The position numbers were made by a program, and so were the translations under genes. A stretch of 5,332 nt of DNA from Bryobacterales bacterium (GTDB lineage: Bacteria > Acidobacteriota > Terriglobia > Bryobacterales > Bryobacteraceae), in contig SHUN01000264.1 of assembly GCA_009697495.1 (NCBI GenBank), positions 1 to 5,332 on the forward strand. The letters are read 5' to 3'. Below the pieces are notes generated by a model, which worked only from the letters and a program-made list of their open reading frames with translations, had not been told where the DNA came from and ran no database searches. Every line of letters starts with the position of its first letter. The stretch's first letter is position 1. Shown here one piece after another: positions 5,202 through 5,332 of the stretch.

Positions 5202-5332
5202 GTCAAATGGGAATATACCGAACGTTCAAAATCGCCCATCATGCCCATCGCCGCGTCATCGCAGAAGGGCAGGAACTGCATCATAATAACCGCGCCGATG
5301 CCGCGCTTCGGATCGATCCAGTAGAAAGTATT
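5198..5332 (-). CDS. C-terminus of a serine hydrolase, class C beta-lactamase/EstB fold (partial)
   Basis: The minus strand is open from the window edge to a TGA at 5198-5200, giving the last 44 residues of a longer protein. It reads NTFYWIDPKRGIGAVIMMQF, LPFCDD, then GDFERSVYSHL. This is the usual ending of PF00144 serine hydrolases: the 'tyfWiDPxxgiggVlmtQxLPF' beta-hairpin followed by a last helix ending in VY. The catalytic SxxK and YxN motifs lie outside the window. Its stop overlaps the ATG of the phosphodiesterase by four bases (ATGA), so the two are co-transcribed and probably translationally coupled. Family is fairly confident; the substrate (ester, beta-lactam or peptide) cannot be judged. 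Confidence 0.8.
   Translation of the reverse strand, partial: NTFYWIDPKRGIGAVIMMQFLPFCDDAAMGMMGDFERSVYSHLT

Overview
The window looks like part of a GC-rich bacterial chromosome. The gene mix is a PAL-like NHL beta-propeller with a signal peptide, a NYN-LOTUS protein, and a serine hydrolase translationally coupled to an alkaline-phosphatase-superfamily phosphodiesterase. With the small orphan antitoxin-like and Rpn/DUF4351-like remnants, this suggests Acidobacteriota (Bryobacterales/Solibacter-like). That assignment is inference from gene style, not from a marker gene.

Left edge (1-380): the last 33 codons of an unidentified plus-strand gene, then a stranded C-terminal piece of a DUF4351/Rpn-type protein with no recognisable N-terminal part, then a good sigma-70-like promoter. 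The -10 lies only 10 bases before the next ATG, so the first transcript is probably leaderless or nearly so.

Plus-strand run (381-4071): five genes with gaps of 19, 29, 3 and 1 bases, very probably one operon. They are (1) a secreted six-bladed NHL propeller that keeps the zinc and catalytic residues of peptidyl-alpha-hydroxyglycine alpha-amidating lyase (PAL); (2) a stand-alone cobalamin-binding subunit of the methylmalonyl-CoA mutase type; (3) a NYN-domain protein with two LOTUS/OST-HTH-like domains, an Arg/Gly-rich linker and a basic tail; (4) a RidA-family imine deaminase; (5) an isochorismatase-fold hydrolase in which Ser occupies the position of the usual Cys nucleophile. Genes 3-5 are the tightest group. 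No shared pathway is obvious; RidA plus an isochorismatase-fold hydrolase recalls RutC/RutB, but the other rut genes are absent here.

Minus-strand run (5332 down to about 4059), convergent with the first: the C-terminus of a class C beta-lactamase-fold serine hydrolase, overlapping by ATGA a complete phosphodiesterase with all metal ligands, then a 61-residue antitoxin-like orphan. Last comes a decayed second copy of the phosphodiesterase 3' end. It is ungapped, about 75% identical over 55 bases by hand count, has a stop codon at the same aligned position, and overlaps the 3' end of the hydrolase gene by 13 bases.

The least ordinary items are the phosphodiesterase remnant with the orphan small gene between the copies, the NYN-LOTUS protein in a metabolic operon, the Cys-to-Ser hydrolase and the PAL-like propeller. 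I see no CRISPR array, tRNA, rRNA or intact insertion sequence.
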